Positions 1 to 9,220 of a DNA stretch of 64,000 nucleotides are shown in pieces (within the stretch, counting starts at the first letter, position 1; every line of letters starts with the position of its first letter). The position numbers and the translations under genes are program-made. The notes under the pieces were generated by a model. The model was not told the DNA's origin. It made no database searches and was given only the letters and a program-made list of their open reading frames with translations. Origin of the DNA: Achromobacter xylosoxidans A8 (GTDB lineage: Bacteria; Pseudomonadota; Gammaproteobacteria; Burkholderiales; Burkholderiaceae_B); NCBI RefSeq assembly GCF_000165835.1, contig NC_014640.1, positions 3,782,001 through 3,846,000 on the forward strand, read 5' to 3'.

Positions 1-1
1 T

Positions 2-1228
2 CCCGTGCTGGACGGATTGGTGGAGAAAGCCCTGGCGGCCAACACCGACCTGCGCGTCGCCAGCGCCAACCTGGAACGCGCCCAGGCCGCGGTGAAGGAA
101 AGCCAGGCGCAGCAACAGCCTACGATCGGCGTCAATGCCTCGCCCACTTTCGGCCACGTGTCGGGCTTGCAGGAGCTGCAACCCGGCATCAATCCGCCCA
201 ACCGCTGGTCCTATTCCATGGGCGCCAGCGTGTCGTATCAGCTGGATCTGTTCGGCCAGATCCGCCGCGCCGTGGAAGCGGCCAGCGGCGACGAGCAGGC
301 CGCGCAGGCGGCCTACGACGCCACCCGCGTCACCGTGGCCGCCGAGACCGCCCGCGCCTACGCCAATATGTGCGCAGCCGGCATGCAACTGGCTTCCGCC
401 CAGCATTCGGTGCAAGTGCAGAAGCAATCGCTGGACGCAGTGGACCGGCTGCAACGCGCCGGCCGCGGCACCACACTGGACGTGACCCGCGCCCGCAGCC
501 AGCTACAACAATTGCAGGCCAACCTGCCGCCGTTCCAGGCCCAGCAGCGCACGGCCCTGTACCGGCTGGCAGCGCTGACGAGCCAGACGCCAAGTGAAAT
601 CTCGCCCGCGCTGTTGCAATGCGCCCAGGCGCCGCGCCTGACCGAGACCATCCCCGTGGGCGATGGCGCCGAACTGCTGCGCCGCCGTCCGGACATCCGC
701 CAGGCCGAGCGCACGCTGGCCGCGTCCACCGCCCGCATCGGCGTGGCCACGGCCGACCTGTATCCGAAAATCTCGTTGGGCCTGTCGTCCGCCTCGGGCG
801 GACCAGCCAGCATGTTCGGCGACCGCGGCACCTTCAGCTGGAGCGTTGGTCCGCTGATCTCCTGGACCATCCCCAACACCGGCGCGGCCCAAGCCCGCAT
901 CGCCGAGGCACAGGCCAGCACCAAGGCCGCGGCGGCGCGCTTCGACGCCACCGTGCTGAACGCCCTGCGGGAAACGGAAAGTGCCTTGGTGGTCTACGCG
1001 CGCCAACTGGACCGCGACGCCGCCCTGCGCGCCGCGCGCGACCAGAGCGCCGAGGCGGCCTCGCAGGCCAGCCGCCTGTTCCAGTACGGCAAGACCGACT
1101 ACCTGACGGTGTTGGACGCCGAACGCACGCTGGCTACCAATGAAAGCGCGCTGGCCGCCTCGCAGGCCGACCTCAGCAACGACCAGATCGCGCTGTTCCT
1201 GGCGCTGGGCGGCGGCTGGGAAAAGTGA
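2..1228 (+). CDS. Efflux transporter outer-membrane factor (NodT/OprM type), 5' truncated
   Basis: This is the outer-membrane channel of a tripartite (RND-type) efflux pump; it would join an inner-membrane pump and a periplasmic adaptor to export drugs or other toxic compounds. About 408 residues are present, and the family is usually 450-500, so the N-terminus (signal peptide and lipobox) lies before the window. What remains shows the two tandem OEP repeats: long Ala/Gln-rich helices, Tyr/Leu-rich beta-barrel stretches (for example SYQLDLFGQIRRAVEAA near residue 75), the conserved LLRRRPDIRQAERTLAA segment that begins the second repeat, and the C-terminal YLTVLDAERTL motif. The adaptor and pump genes are presumably upstream, outside the window. 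It ends directly against the convergent esterase gene with no gap. Family assignment is secure; the exported substrate is unknown. Confidence 0.93.
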   Translation, partial: PVLDGLVEKALAANTDLRVASANLERAQAAVKESQAQQQPTIGVNASPTFGHVSGLQELQPGINPPNRWSYSMGASVSYQLDLFGQIRRAVEAASGDEQAAQAAYDATRVTVAAETARAYANMCAAGMQLASAQHSVQVQKQSLDAVDRLQRAGRGTTLDVTRARSQLQQLQANLPPFQAQQRTALYRLAALTSQTPSEISPALLQCAQAPRLTETIPVGDGAELLRRRPDIRQAERTLAASTARIGVATADLYPKISLGLSSASGGPASMFGDRGTFSWSVGPLISWTIPNTGAAQARIAEAQASTKAAAARFDATVLNALRETESALVVYARQLDRDAALRAARDQSAEAASQASRLFQYGKTDYLTVLDAERTLATNESALAASQADLSNDQIALFLALGGGWEK

Positions 1229-1933
1229 TCAATGCACCGAGGCGCCGTCCGGCGGCGTCTGGTTCAGGCCCAGCGCGGCCTCCCAGCTGCGCAGCGGCAC
1301 GCAGGTCTTCAGGCGCACGATGGCGCGCTCGATCAAGGCCGGATGCAGCGCGTGCCCCACATTGCTGGCGATATCGATGGTCGAATCCCCATGCAGTTCG
1401 CTCAGGCGCGCCTGGGCGGCCTGGATGTGGTCCACGCTCATGATGGGATCGGCCTCGCCATGCAGCAGGTGCAGCGTGGTGTATTGCGGCGCGGACTTGG
1501 GCAGCTGCGCATAGCGGCCTGAAAACGCGATCACGCGGCCGGCCATGCCGTCGTGCGCCTGTACCAGTTCCAGCGCCATGATGGCGCCCTGCGAAAAACC
1601 CGCCAGCGCCGTATCCGATTGCAGCAGGCCGAAGCGCGCCTGCGCCTCGCGCATATAGGCTTCCAGGGGCGGCAGCGCCCGCGCCACGCGCTCGGGGCGG
1701 TTTTCCTCGGTCACGCCGCGCACCGAGAACCATTGCCGGCCCTCGCCGCCGCCGTCGAAAGGCTCGAACCCCTGGGGCACCAGCACCGCCGCGCTGGGGA
1801 ACGCCGCGCGCACCGCCTGCGCCAGGGGCTGCATGTCAGCGGGGGTGCCGCCCACGCCGTGCAGCAGGATGAACAGCTGGCGCACGTCGACGCCGGCATC
1901 GGGAAGGAATTCGATAGAAGAGGAAGACGCCAT
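1229..1933 (-). CDS. ypfH: Alpha/beta-hydrolase, phospholipase/carboxylesterase family (YpfH-like)
   Basis: A cytosolic serine esterase of the carboxylesterase/lysophospholipase group, 234 residues, close to the usual length. The fold markers are visible: LFILLHGVGG (oxyanion region, about residue 20), the nucleophile elbow GFSQGA with Ser114, Asp162 in HGEADPIM and His194 in NVGHALHP, giving a complete Ser-Asp-His triad. I chose the ATG that starts MASSSSIEFLPD. Reading further upstream is possible but gives low-complexity sequence unlike the family. It is convergent with the efflux gene and divergent from the lysine permease. The natural substrate is not evident from context; the symbol reflects similarity only. 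Confidence 0.85.
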   Translation of the reverse strand: MASSSSIEFLPDAGVDVRQLFILLHGVGGTPADMQPLAQAVRAAFPSAAVLVPQGFEPFDGGGEGRQWFSVRGVTEENRPERVARALPPLEAYMREAQARFGLLQSDTALAGFSQGAIMALELVQAHDGMAGRVIAFSGRYAQLPKSAPQYTTLHLLHGEADPIMSVDHIQAAQARLSELHGDSTIDIASNVGHALHPALIERAIVRLKTCVPLRSWEAALGLNQTPPDGASVH

Positions 1934-2116
1934 GAAACCGCTCCGTGCTGGCTGGGGCCGCCGAACAGCCCCGGAATAGCCGCATTGTAAAATGCGCGCC
2001 TTGAAGCAACCTTTGCCGCACCGCCACGGACCGGCTGGCTTGCGGCGTTGCCCGGCGGGCAGGCCCGCATGCCCGTGCCTGATGGGTCCGCCGCCCCGGC
2101 AACCACCTACCCAGCA

Positions 2117-3652
2117 ATGCAAACTCCGACGACAGAATCCGGCGCCACGCCTGCCAGCCAGAACCAGCTGCATCGCGTGCTCAAGGCGCGCCACCTCACG
2201 ATGATAGCGTTAGGTGGCGCCATCGGCACCGGCCTGTTCGTGGCCTCCGGCGCGGCCATCGCCCAGGCGGGCCCGGGCGGCGCGCTGATGGTCTACCTGG
2301 CCATCGGCCTGATGGTCTACTTCATCATGACCAGTCTGGGCGAACTGGCCACCTTCATGCCGGTATCGGGCTCCTTCTGCACCTATGCCTCGCGCTATGT
2401 GGATGGCGGCTTCGGCTTTGCGCTGGGCTGGAACTTCTGGATCAGCTGGGCCACGGTCGTGGCGGTGGACGTGGTCGCCGCGCAACTGGTCATGGCGTAC
2501 TGGTTCCCCGACACGCCCGGCTGGATCTGGAGCGTGGCCTTCCTGGCCCTGACCTTCGGCCTGAACGCCTTCTCCGCGCGCAGCTTCGGCGAGGCCGAAT
2601 ACTGGTTCGCCATCATCAAGGTCGTGGCCGTGCTGTGCTTCATCGGCGTCGGGCTGGCGATGCTGGTCGGCATCATCCACGGCGGCACCACGGTAGGCCT
2701 GGCCAACTGGACCATCGGCGACGCGCCCTTCGTGGGCAACGCGGCCACCTGGGTGGGCGTGGCAATGGTGGTGGCCTATTCGTTCCAGGGCACCGAACTG
2801 GTGGCCGTGGCTGCCGGCGAATCCGAGAACCCCCGCCGCAACGTGCCGCGCGCGATCAACCACGTGTTCTGGCGCATTCTGCTGTTCTACGTGCTGGCCA
2901 TCCTGATCATCGGCCTGCTGCTGCCCTATACCGACCCGCAACTGCTGCGCAACGAAGTGGAAGACATCGCGGTCAGCCCCTTCACGCTGGTATTCCAGCA
3001 CGCGGGGCTGCTGTCGGCGGCCACCGTGATGAACGCGGTGATCCTGACCTCGGTGCTGTCGGCCGGCAATTCCGGCATGTACGCGGCAACGCGGATGCTG
3101 TTCAACATGGCGGCCGAAGGCCAGGCGCCCGCCCTGTTCCGGCGCGTGACCCGCAGCGGCGTGCCGCTGTACGCGCTGATGGCCACCGCGCTGCTGGCCT
3201 GCCTGTGCCTGTTCAGCCTGGTATACAGCCCCAAGGCGGTCTACATCTGGCTGCTGAACTTCGCCGGCATGACCGAATTCATCGTGTGGCTGAGCATCGC
3301 CGTCAGCCATTACCGCTTCCGCCAGGGCTATGTGAAGCACGGCTACGACACCGCCGACCTGCCCTACAAGGCCGGCCTGTTCCCCTTCGGCCCCCTGCTC
3401 GCCTTCGTCCTGTGCCTGCTGGTCACGCTGGGCCAGAATTACCAGGCCTTCCTGCAAGACCGCATCGACTGGATCGGCGTGATCTCCACCTACCTGGCGA
3501 TTCCCCTGTTCCTGGCCTTGTGGATCGGCCACCGGCTGGTGCGCAAGTCGCACTGGATCCGGTACGAGGATATGCGGTTTTATGGGCTGGATCTGGATCG
3601 CGCGGCGGGGACGGAGACCTCGGTATCTACTGCGGAGAACGCCCGGGCTTGA
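2117..3652 (+). CDS. lysP: Amino acid permease, LysP-like lysine:H+ symporter
   Basis: Inner-membrane APC-family (amino acid transporter, AAT subfamily) permease with 12 predicted helices. The N-terminal LKARHLTMIALGGAIGTGLF motif is the family signature, and I recognise E. coli LysP-like wording throughout (VDVVAAQLVMAYWFPDTPGW, QGTELVAVAAGES, PYTDPQLLRNEV, SHYRFRQGYVKHGYD). Lysine is therefore the most likely substrate, although related permeases carry other amino acids. I start at the ATG encoding MQTPTTESG; the in-frame ATG 69 nt earlier adds a Pro/Gly-rich stretch not typical of the family. The gene stands alone and is followed by a strong terminator. Confidence 0.88.
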   Translation: MQTPTTESGATPASQNQLHRVLKARHLTMIALGGAIGTGLFVASGAAIAQAGPGGALMVYLAIGLMVYFIMTSLGELATFMPVSGSFCTYASRYVDGGFGFALGWNFWISWATVVAVDVVAAQLVMAYWFPDTPGWIWSVAFLALTFGLNAFSARSFGEAEYWFAIIKVVAVLCFIGVGLAMLVGIIHGGTTVGLANWTIGDAPFVGNAATWVGVAMVVAYSFQGTELVAVAAGESENPRRNVPRAINHVFWRILLFYVLAILIIGLLLPYTDPQLLRNEVEDIAVSPFTLVFQHAGLLSAATVMNAVILTSVLSAGNSGMYAATRMLFNMAAEGQAPALFRRVTRSGVPLYALMATALLACLCLFSLVYSPKAVYIWLLNFAGMTEFIVWLSIAVSHYRFRQGYVKHGYDTADLPYKAGLFPFGPLLAFVLCLLVTLGQNYQAFLQDRIDWIGVISTYLAIPLFLALWIGHRLVRKSHWIRYEDMRFYGLDLDRAAGTETSVSTAENARA

Positions 3653-3698
3653 CCGTGGATCCGCGTGCCTGAAGCGACTAAAATCGCACTCAACACGG

Positions 3699-3741
3699 CC
3701 CACCCCTCTGCATCGAAAGGTGTACGGGTGGGTTTTCTTTT
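3699..3741 (+). terminator. Rho-independent terminator after the lysine permease
   Basis: A 7-bp perfect stem, CCCACCC (3699-3705) with GGGTGGG (3726-3732), is followed by TTTTCTTTT. It lies 47 nt after the lysP stop and separates this gene from the SOS-regulated cassette. Confidence 0.88.
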
Positions 3742-3798
3742 GGGCCACGGCGTTACCGGCGCAAAACTATTCGCGGCACGCTCCGCCCCTTTTAACTA

Positions 3799-3821
3799 CT
3801 GTATATACATACAGCTATAAT
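3799..3821 (+). promoter_or_regulatory. LexA (SOS) box overlapping the imuA promoter
   Basis: CTGTATATACATACAG at 3799-3814 fits the gammaproteobacterial/betaproteobacterial LexA consensus CTGT-N8-ACAG exactly. A perfect -10 hexamer TATAAT follows at 3816-3821, so bound LexA would cover the -35/-10 spacer and block RNA polymerase. The imuA ATG is 49 nt beyond the -10. This predicts damage-inducible transcription of imuA-imuB-dnaE2. Confidence 0.95.
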
Positions 3822-3869
3822 GGCGCATCGGCCACTACCCCGGTTCCTGCCATCCAGGAACCGATTGCC

Positions 3870-4574
3870 ATGCAGTCCCCAGAACGTATCCACCCCGCGT
3901 TGTGGCGCGCCACCCAGTTGGCCCAAAGCGCCGCCCGCACCCTGCCCACCGGGCATGCCGCGCTGTCCGCCGAGCTGCCGGACGGCGGCTGGCCGCTGGG
4001 TTCCCTGATCGAATTGATGGCCCCGCATCCCGGCATCGGTGAAATCCGCCTGCTGCGTCCGGCGCTGGCCCAACTGGAAACACGCCGCGCCATCGCGCTG
4101 GTGCAGCCGCCGCACGCGCCTCACATCGCCAGCTGGATGAGCTGGCGGCTGGATCCGCGCCAATTGCTCTGGGTCGCGCCGGAAAAACCCGTGGACGCGC
4201 TCTGGGCCGCCGAACAGATCCTGAAGAACGGCAGCTGCGGCGCCCTGATCTGCTGGCTACCCCACGTGCGCCCCGAATCCCTGCGCCGCCTGCACCTGGC
4301 CGCCCAGGCCAGCGACCTGCTGTTCATCGCCGTGCGCCCCAGCAGCGCGGCGCAGAACGCCACGCCCGCCCCCTTGCGGCTGGCGCTTGCGCCGGCCGCG
4401 GGCGGCCTGTCCGTGCACATCCTGAAGCGCCGCGGGCCTGCCTGCGACACCCCCTTGTACGTGGGCCTGGAATCCGGCGCCCCCATCCCTGTTTCTCCCC
4501 GCCATGCGCCTCTGGATCGCCGCCTTCCTGCGCTGCCTGCCGCTGGACGCACTGCGCCCGCACTGGCCGCTTGA
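3870..4574 (+). CDS. imuA: ImuA, RecA-like accessory protein of the SOS mutagenesis cassette
   Basis: First gene of the translesion-synthesis cassette, 234 residues. ImuA proteins are related to the RecA/SulA fold and act with ImuB and DnaE2 in error-prone lesion bypass; the exact role is not settled. The family pattern is visible: the opening MQSPERIHPALWRATQLA, then LPDGGWPLGSLIELM (about residue 35), GEIRLLRPAL and ILKNGSCGALICWLP. I chose the ATG 49 nt after the TATAAT box; a longer open frame begins upstream but reads through the LexA box and the permease terminator. The 3' end overlaps imuB by 71 nt, suggesting translational coupling. Confidence 0.92.
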   Translation: MQSPERIHPALWRATQLAQSAARTLPTGHAALSAELPDGGWPLGSLIELMAPHPGIGEIRLLRPALAQLETRRAIALVQPPHAPHIASWMSWRLDPRQLLWVAPEKPVDALWAAEQILKNGSCGALICWLPHVRPESLRRLHLAAQASDLLFIAVRPSSAAQNATPAPLRLALAPAAGGLSVHILKRRGPACDTPLYVGLESGAPIPVSPRHAPLDRRLPALPAAGRTAPALAA

Positions 4575-5973
4575 GGGGCAGGCGTTCGCGGTCCTGGAAC
4601 AGGAACGCGTCGCCGCCCTGACGCCCGCCGCCCGCCGGGCCGGCGTCAAGCCGGACATGCGCCGCGCCGGCGCGGCCGCCATCGCCCCCGAGGTCGAGCT
4701 GCTGCCCCGCGACGTCCAGGCCGAGGCCGAAGCATTACAGGGCGCGGCGCTGGCCTTGCTGCAATACACCCCTGAAGTCGCACTGGCCGACGGCGACACC
4801 CTGCTCCTGAACGTAGGCGCCAGCCTGATGTTCTTCCGCGGTCCGAAGGCCCTGCACCGCAGGGTGGCCGCCACCCTGCACGCGCTGGACCTGCGCGCCT
4901 CGCTAGGCATGGCGCCCACCGCCGCCGGCGCCTGGCTGCTGGCGCGCAGCCCCGGCCGGCGCGCGCCCCGACGCACCCTGACGCTGCCCACGCTGACCCG
5001 GCGGCTGGACGCCCTGCCGCTCACCCTGCTGCCGCAGGCGCAGACCCGCCGCGACTGGCTCGACGACATCGGCTGCCATACCCTGGCGGACCTGCGCGCC
5101 CTGCCGCGCGCGGGCCTGCAGCGGCGCAGCGCCCCCGAACTGCTCCAGGCCCTGGACGCCGCCTACGGCCAGGCGCCCGAACTGCATCGCTGGATCGAAC
5201 CGCCGCACCAGTTTTCGCGCCGCATCGAACTCACGGACTACGTCGAGCACACCGACGCGGTGCTGGCGGTGGCGCGCCGCCTGGCCGAACAGCTGGGCGG
5301 CTGGCTCAGCGCCCGGCAACTGGCGGTGCGCCGCGTGGTGCTCAGCATGGAGCACGAACGCGGCCGCCACGCCCGGCCGCCCACCGAACTGGAGCTGGCC
5401 CTGGCCCAGCCGGTGTGGCAGGCGCCGCAGATCCTCCACCTGCTGCGGGAAAAGCTGGCCCGTTTCACGCTGGAAGCGCCTGTAATCGCCGTGATGCTGC
5501 TGGCGCCCGACACGGTCGAGCAGCCCGCCGCCAGCACCACCCTGTTCCCCGAGCCCGGCGGCACGCCCGCCGACCATGCCCGGCTGCTGGACCTGCTGGT
5601 CGCGCGGCTGGGCCGCGACCAGGTGCGCCACGCCCATCCGGTTCCCGATCACCGCCCCGAGGCCGCCAACGCCTGGGGCGACGCGCTGTCGCCGCCCCAG
5701 CGGCCCGCCCCTCTGCCCGCGCTACTGGACCGACCCTTCTGGCTGCTGGACCCGCCGCTACCCTTGAAGCTGTCCGGCCATCGCCCGCAGTACGGCGGCC
5801 AGGCGCTGCGGCTGATGCGCGGCCCGGAACGCATCGAAAGCGGCTGGTGGGATCCGGCCCTGACCGTGCGCGACTACTTCGTCGCCGAGGACGCCGCCGC
5901 CGCGCGCTACTGGATCTACCGCGAGCGCGACGACGAGCACGCCCGCTGGTTCCTGCATGGGCTCTACGCCTGA
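4504..5973 (+). CDS. imuB: ImuB, catalytically inactive Y-family polymerase homologue
   Basis: A 489-residue Y-family (DinB/UmuC-like) protein that in this cassette bridges the beta clamp, ImuA and DnaE2. The N-terminal palm region reads MRLWIAAFLRCLPLDAL where active polymerases have the first catalytic Asp, and the second catalytic motif (SIDEA in DinB) is replaced by LLNVGASLMFFRG. The metal-binding carboxylates are therefore absent, as is usual for ImuB. A helix-hairpin-helix region (about residues 180-215) and a long C-terminal adaptor region follow; I could not pick out a clear clamp-binding peptide. It lies between imuA (71-nt overlap) and dnaE2 (6-nt gap), so the three are one transcription unit. 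Confidence 0.93.
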   Translation: MRLWIAAFLRCLPLDALRPHWPLEGQAFAVLEQERVAALTPAARRAGVKPDMRRAGAAAIAPEVELLPRDVQAEAEALQGAALALLQYTPEVALADGDTLLLNVGASLMFFRGPKALHRRVAATLHALDLRASLGMAPTAAGAWLLARSPGRRAPRRTLTLPTLTRRLDALPLTLLPQAQTRRDWLDDIGCHTLADLRALPRAGLQRRSAPELLQALDAAYGQAPELHRWIEPPHQFSRRIELTDYVEHTDAVLAVARRLAEQLGGWLSARQLAVRRVVLSMEHERGRHARPPTELELALAQPVWQAPQILHLLREKLARFTLEAPVIAVMLLAPDTVEQPAASTTLFPEPGGTPADHARLLDLLVARLGRDQVRHAHPVPDHRPEAANAWGDALSPPQRPAPLPALLDRPFWLLDPPLPLKLSGHRPQYGGQALRLMRGPERIESGWWDPALTVRDYFVAEDAAAARYWIYRERDDEHARWFLHGLYA

Positions 5974-5979
5974 AGCGGC

Positions 5980-8900
5980 ATGCGCATGGACGACGACGAT
6001 ACCCCCGGCATCCTGGCGCAGCTGCCCGGCTACGCCGAGCTGCAATGCCAGTCCAATTTTTCTTTCCTGCAGGGCGCTTCGCACCCCGAGGAACTGATCG
6101 ACCGCGCCGCCGAGCTGGGCTATGCCGCCCTCGCCATCACCGACGAATGCTCGCTGGCGGGCGTGGTCCGCGCCCACGTGGAGGCCCGCGCCCGCAAGCT
6201 GCCGCTCATCATCGGCGCCACCTTCCAGCTGCGCGCCGCGCCCGACGCCGCGCCGCTGGGCCTGACCCTGCTGGCGCAGACCCGCGAGGGCTACGGCAAC
6301 CTGTCCGAATTGATCACCCTGGCCCGCACCCGCGCGCCCAAGGGCGAATACCGGCTGGCGCCCGAAGACCTCACCGATCCGCCCGCGGGCTACGCCCATC
6401 TGCGCCACCTGCCCGAATGCCTGGCCATCCTGAGTCCCGCCTACGGCACCGATGCCGACCGCATGGCCGAGCAGGCGCGCTGGCTGGCGCGCGTCTTCCC
6501 CCACCGCGCCTGGGTCGGGCTGACCCTGCTGCACCGCTCGCGCGACGACCTGCACCGCGCCGCGGTCGAACAAGCCGCGCAGGCCGCGGAACTGCCCCTC
6601 GTGGCCTTGGGCCAGGTGCAGATGCACCTACGTTCGCGCAAGCCGCTGCACGACACGCTGACCGGCATCCGCACCCGCCAGCCGGTGTCGCAGTGCGGCT
6701 ACGAACTGTCCGGCAACGCCGAGCAGCACCTGCGCACGCGCATGCGGCTGGCCAACCTGTACCCGCCGCAAGCGATGGCCCAGACGCTGGCCGTGGCCCG
6801 CCGCTGCGCCTTCTCATTGGACGAGCTGCGCTACGAATACCCGGACGAGATCATTCCGCGCGGCCACACGCCGGCGACCTATCTGCGCCAGGAAACCCTG
6901 GCCGGAGCCGCCCGCCGCTTTCCTTTGGGCACGCCGGACAGCGTCACCACGCAGATCGAAAAAGAACTGGCCCTGATCACGGACCTGCACTACGAAGCCT
7001 ATTTCCTGACGGTCTACGACATCGTCCAATTCGCCCGCGGCCAGGGCATCCTGTGCCAGGGCCGCGGGTCGGCCGCCAACTCGGCCGTCTGCTACTGCCT
7101 GGGCATCACCGAAGTGGACCCGGTGCGCGGCAACAACCTGTTCGAACGCTTCATCAGCAAGGAGCGCAACGAACCGCCCGACATCGACGTGGACTTCGAG
7201 CACCAGCGCCGCGAAGAGGTCATCCAGTACATCTACGGCAAGTATGGCCGCGAGCGCGCCGCGCTGACCGCCGTGGTCATCTCCTACCGCCCGCGCAGCG
7301 TATTGCGCGATACCGGCAGCGCGCTGGGCGTGGACCTCGGTGTCATCGACGCCGTGGCGCGCGCCCACCAATGGTGGGACGGCAAGAAGGAAATGCTGCG
7401 CACCCTGGGCGCCTGCGGCCTGGACCCGGAATCGCAGGTGGCGCGGCACTGGGCATCGCTAGCGCAGACGCTGATGGGCTTTCCGCGCCACCTGTCGCAG
7501 CACCCCGGCGGCTTCGTGATTTCACGCGGCAAGCTGTCGCGCCTGGTGCCCATCGAGAACGCCGCCATGGCGGACCGCAGCGTCGTGCAATGGGACAAGG
7601 ACGACCTGGACGCACTCGGCCTGCTGAAGGTGGACGTGTTGGCGCTGGGCATGCTGTCGGCGTTGCGCCGCACGCTGGAGCTGGCCGGCCAGCGCCGCGG
7701 CCAGCCCTTGCGGCTGCAAGACATCCCACCGGACGACACACCTACCTACGACATGATCTGCGACGCCGACACCATAGGCGTGTTCCAGATCGAATCCCGC
7801 GCCCAGATGACCATGCTGCCGCGCCTGCGTCCGCGCCAATACTACGACCTGGTGGTACAGGTGGCCATTGTGCGCCCAGGGCCGATCCAGGGCGGCATGG
7901 TCCATCCCTACCTGCGCCGCCGCCAGGGCAAGGAGCCCGAAACCTATCCCAGCGAAAAAGTGCGCGGTGTGCTCAGCCGCACCATGGGCGTGCCCATCTT
8001 CCAGGAACAGGTCATGCAGATCGCCGTCGTGGCCGCCGGCTTCACGCCCGGCGAGTCCGACCAGTTGCGCCGCTCCATGGCCGCCTGGAAGCGCAAGGGT
8101 GGCGTGGACAAATACCGTACCAAGCTGGTCGGCGGCCTGCTGGCCCATGGCTACAAGCTGGACTTCGCCGAGGCGCTGTTCCGCCAGATCGAAGGCTTCG
8201 GCGAATACGGCTTCCCCGAAAGCCACGCCGCCAGCTTCGCCCTGCTGGCCTATGCCAGCTCGTGGCTCAAGCGGCACGAGCCCGAAGCCTTCCTGGCCGC
8301 CCTGCTCAACTCCCAGCCCATGGGCTTCTACGCCCCCGCGCAACTGGTGCAGGACGCCCGCCGCCACGGCGTCTGCGTGCTGCCGCCGGACGTGACGATC
8401 AGCGGCTGGGACTCGGCGCTGGAAACCCTGCCCGAAGGCCACCCCGGCGCCCGCCGTACCACGCATCCGCACGCCCCCTCCACCGACGGCCCCCGCCCCG
8501 CCGTCAGGCTGGGACTGAGCCTGATCCAGGGCATGCGCGAAGACGCCGCCCGGCGCATCGAGGACGCGCGCGCTACCGCACCCTTTGCCGACACCGGCGA
8601 CCTGGCCCGCCGTGCCGCGCTCAACCGCCATGACCTGAACGCCCTGGCCGCCGGCGACGCCCTGCGCACCCTGGCCGGCCATCGCCGCCAGGCCAGCTGG
8701 GAAGCCGCCGCCAGCGTGCAGAGCCGCGACCTGCTGCGCGACGCCGCCATCCAGGAAACCCAGGCGCCGCAACTGTCCGCCCCCTCCGAGGGCCAGACCG
8801 TGGCGGCCGACTACCGCAGCGTGGGCCTGACCCTGCACAGCCACCCCGTGGCCCTGCTGCGCCCCCAACTGGCGGCGCGCAATTTCCAGCCCGCCTCGGT

Positions 8901-9204
8901 GTTGAACGGCTACCCCGACAAGCGCGTGGCGCGCGCCTGCGGCATCGTCACCGTGCGCCAGCGCCCGCAGACCGCCAAGGGCGTGATCTTCGTCACGCTG
9001 GAAGACGAGACCGGCCCCGTCAACGTGGTCGTGCGTACGGAACTCATCGAACGCCAGCGCCGGGAACTGTTGGGGGCCTCGCTGCTGGGCGTCTATGGAT
9101 CCTGGCAAAGCGTGGACGGCGTGCGCCACCTGATCGCGCAACGCCTGGTGGATTTGTCCGAACTGCTGGGCGACTTGAACACCCAGAGCCGCAATTTCCA
9201 CTGA
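5980..9204 (+). CDS. dnaE2: Error-prone DNA polymerase III alpha subunit DnaE2
   Basis: The C-family polymerase that does the error-prone synthesis in the ImuA-ImuB-DnaE2 system, 1074 residues, the usual size and shorter than replicative DnaE. Visible order: an N-terminal PHP domain (YAELQCQSNFSFLQGASHP), the polymerase core with the catalytic PDIDVDFEHQRREEV motif near residue 400, the fingers/thumb region with GVFQIESRAQM and the DnaE2-typical RPGPIQGGMVHPYL and FGEYGFPESHAASFALL, and a C-terminal OB-fold (GVIFVTLEDETGPVNVVV). The start is 6 nt after imuB; a second ATG lies two codons on. Expression should be LexA-controlled from the promoter before imuA. Confidence 0.96.
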   Translation: MRMDDDDTPGILAQLPGYAELQCQSNFSFLQGASHPEELIDRAAELGYAALAITDECSLAGVVRAHVEARARKLPLIIGATFQLRAAPDAAPLGLTLLAQTREGYGNLSELITLARTRAPKGEYRLAPEDLTDPPAGYAHLRHLPECLAILSPAYGTDADRMAEQARWLARVFPHRAWVGLTLLHRSRDDLHRAAVEQAAQAAELPLVALGQVQMHLRSRKPLHDTLTGIRTRQPVSQCGYELSGNAEQHLRTRMRLANLYPPQAMAQTLAVARRCAFSLDELRYEYPDEIIPRGHTPATYLRQETLAGAARRFPLGTPDSVTTQIEKELALITDLHYEAYFLTVYDIVQFARGQGILCQGRGSAANSAVCYCLGITEVDPVRGNNLFERFISKERNEPPDIDVDFEHQRREEVIQYIYGKYGRERAALTAVVISYRPRSVLRDTGSALGVDLGVIDAVARAHQWWDGKKEMLRTLGACGLDPESQVARHWASLAQTLMGFPRHLSQHPGGFVISRGKLSRLVPIENAAMADRSVVQWDKDDLDALGLLKVDVLALGMLSALRRTLELAGQRRGQPLRLQDIPPDDTPTYDMICDADTIGVFQIESRAQMTMLPRLRPRQYYDLVVQVAIVRPGPIQGGMVHPYLRRRQGKEPETYPSEKVRGVLSRTMGVPIFQEQVMQIAVVAAGFTPGESDQLRRSMAAWKRKGGVDKYRTKLVGGLLAHGYKLDFAEALFRQIEGFGEYGFPESHAASFALLAYASSWLKRHEPEAFLAALLNSQPMGFYAPAQLVQDARRHGVCVLPPDVTISGWDSALETLPEGHPGARRTTHPHAPSTDGPRPAVRLGLSLIQGMREDAARRIEDARATAPFADTGDLARRAALNRHDLNALAAGDALRTLAGHRRQASWEAAASVQSRDLLRDAAIQETQAPQLSAPSEGQTVAADYRSVGLTLHSHPVALLRPQLAARNFQPASVLNGYPDKRVARACGIVTVRQRPQTAKGVIFVTLEDETGPVNVVVRTELIERQRRELLGASLLGVYGSWQSVDGVRHLIAQRLVDLSELLGDLNTQSRNFH

Positions 9205-9220
9205 CCGCTCCGGACGCATC

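Noticed and set aside
2210..3748. A 512-codon minus-strand open frame opposite the lysine permease
   Set aside because: It is antisense to the permease, reads through its terminator, and has the composition of a GC-rich shadow frame.
5415..8633. A 1072-codon open frame on the plus strand across imuB and dnaE2
   Set aside because: It is the out-of-frame shadow of two well-identified GC-rich genes; its translation is Arg/Pro/Ala-rich with no family resemblance.
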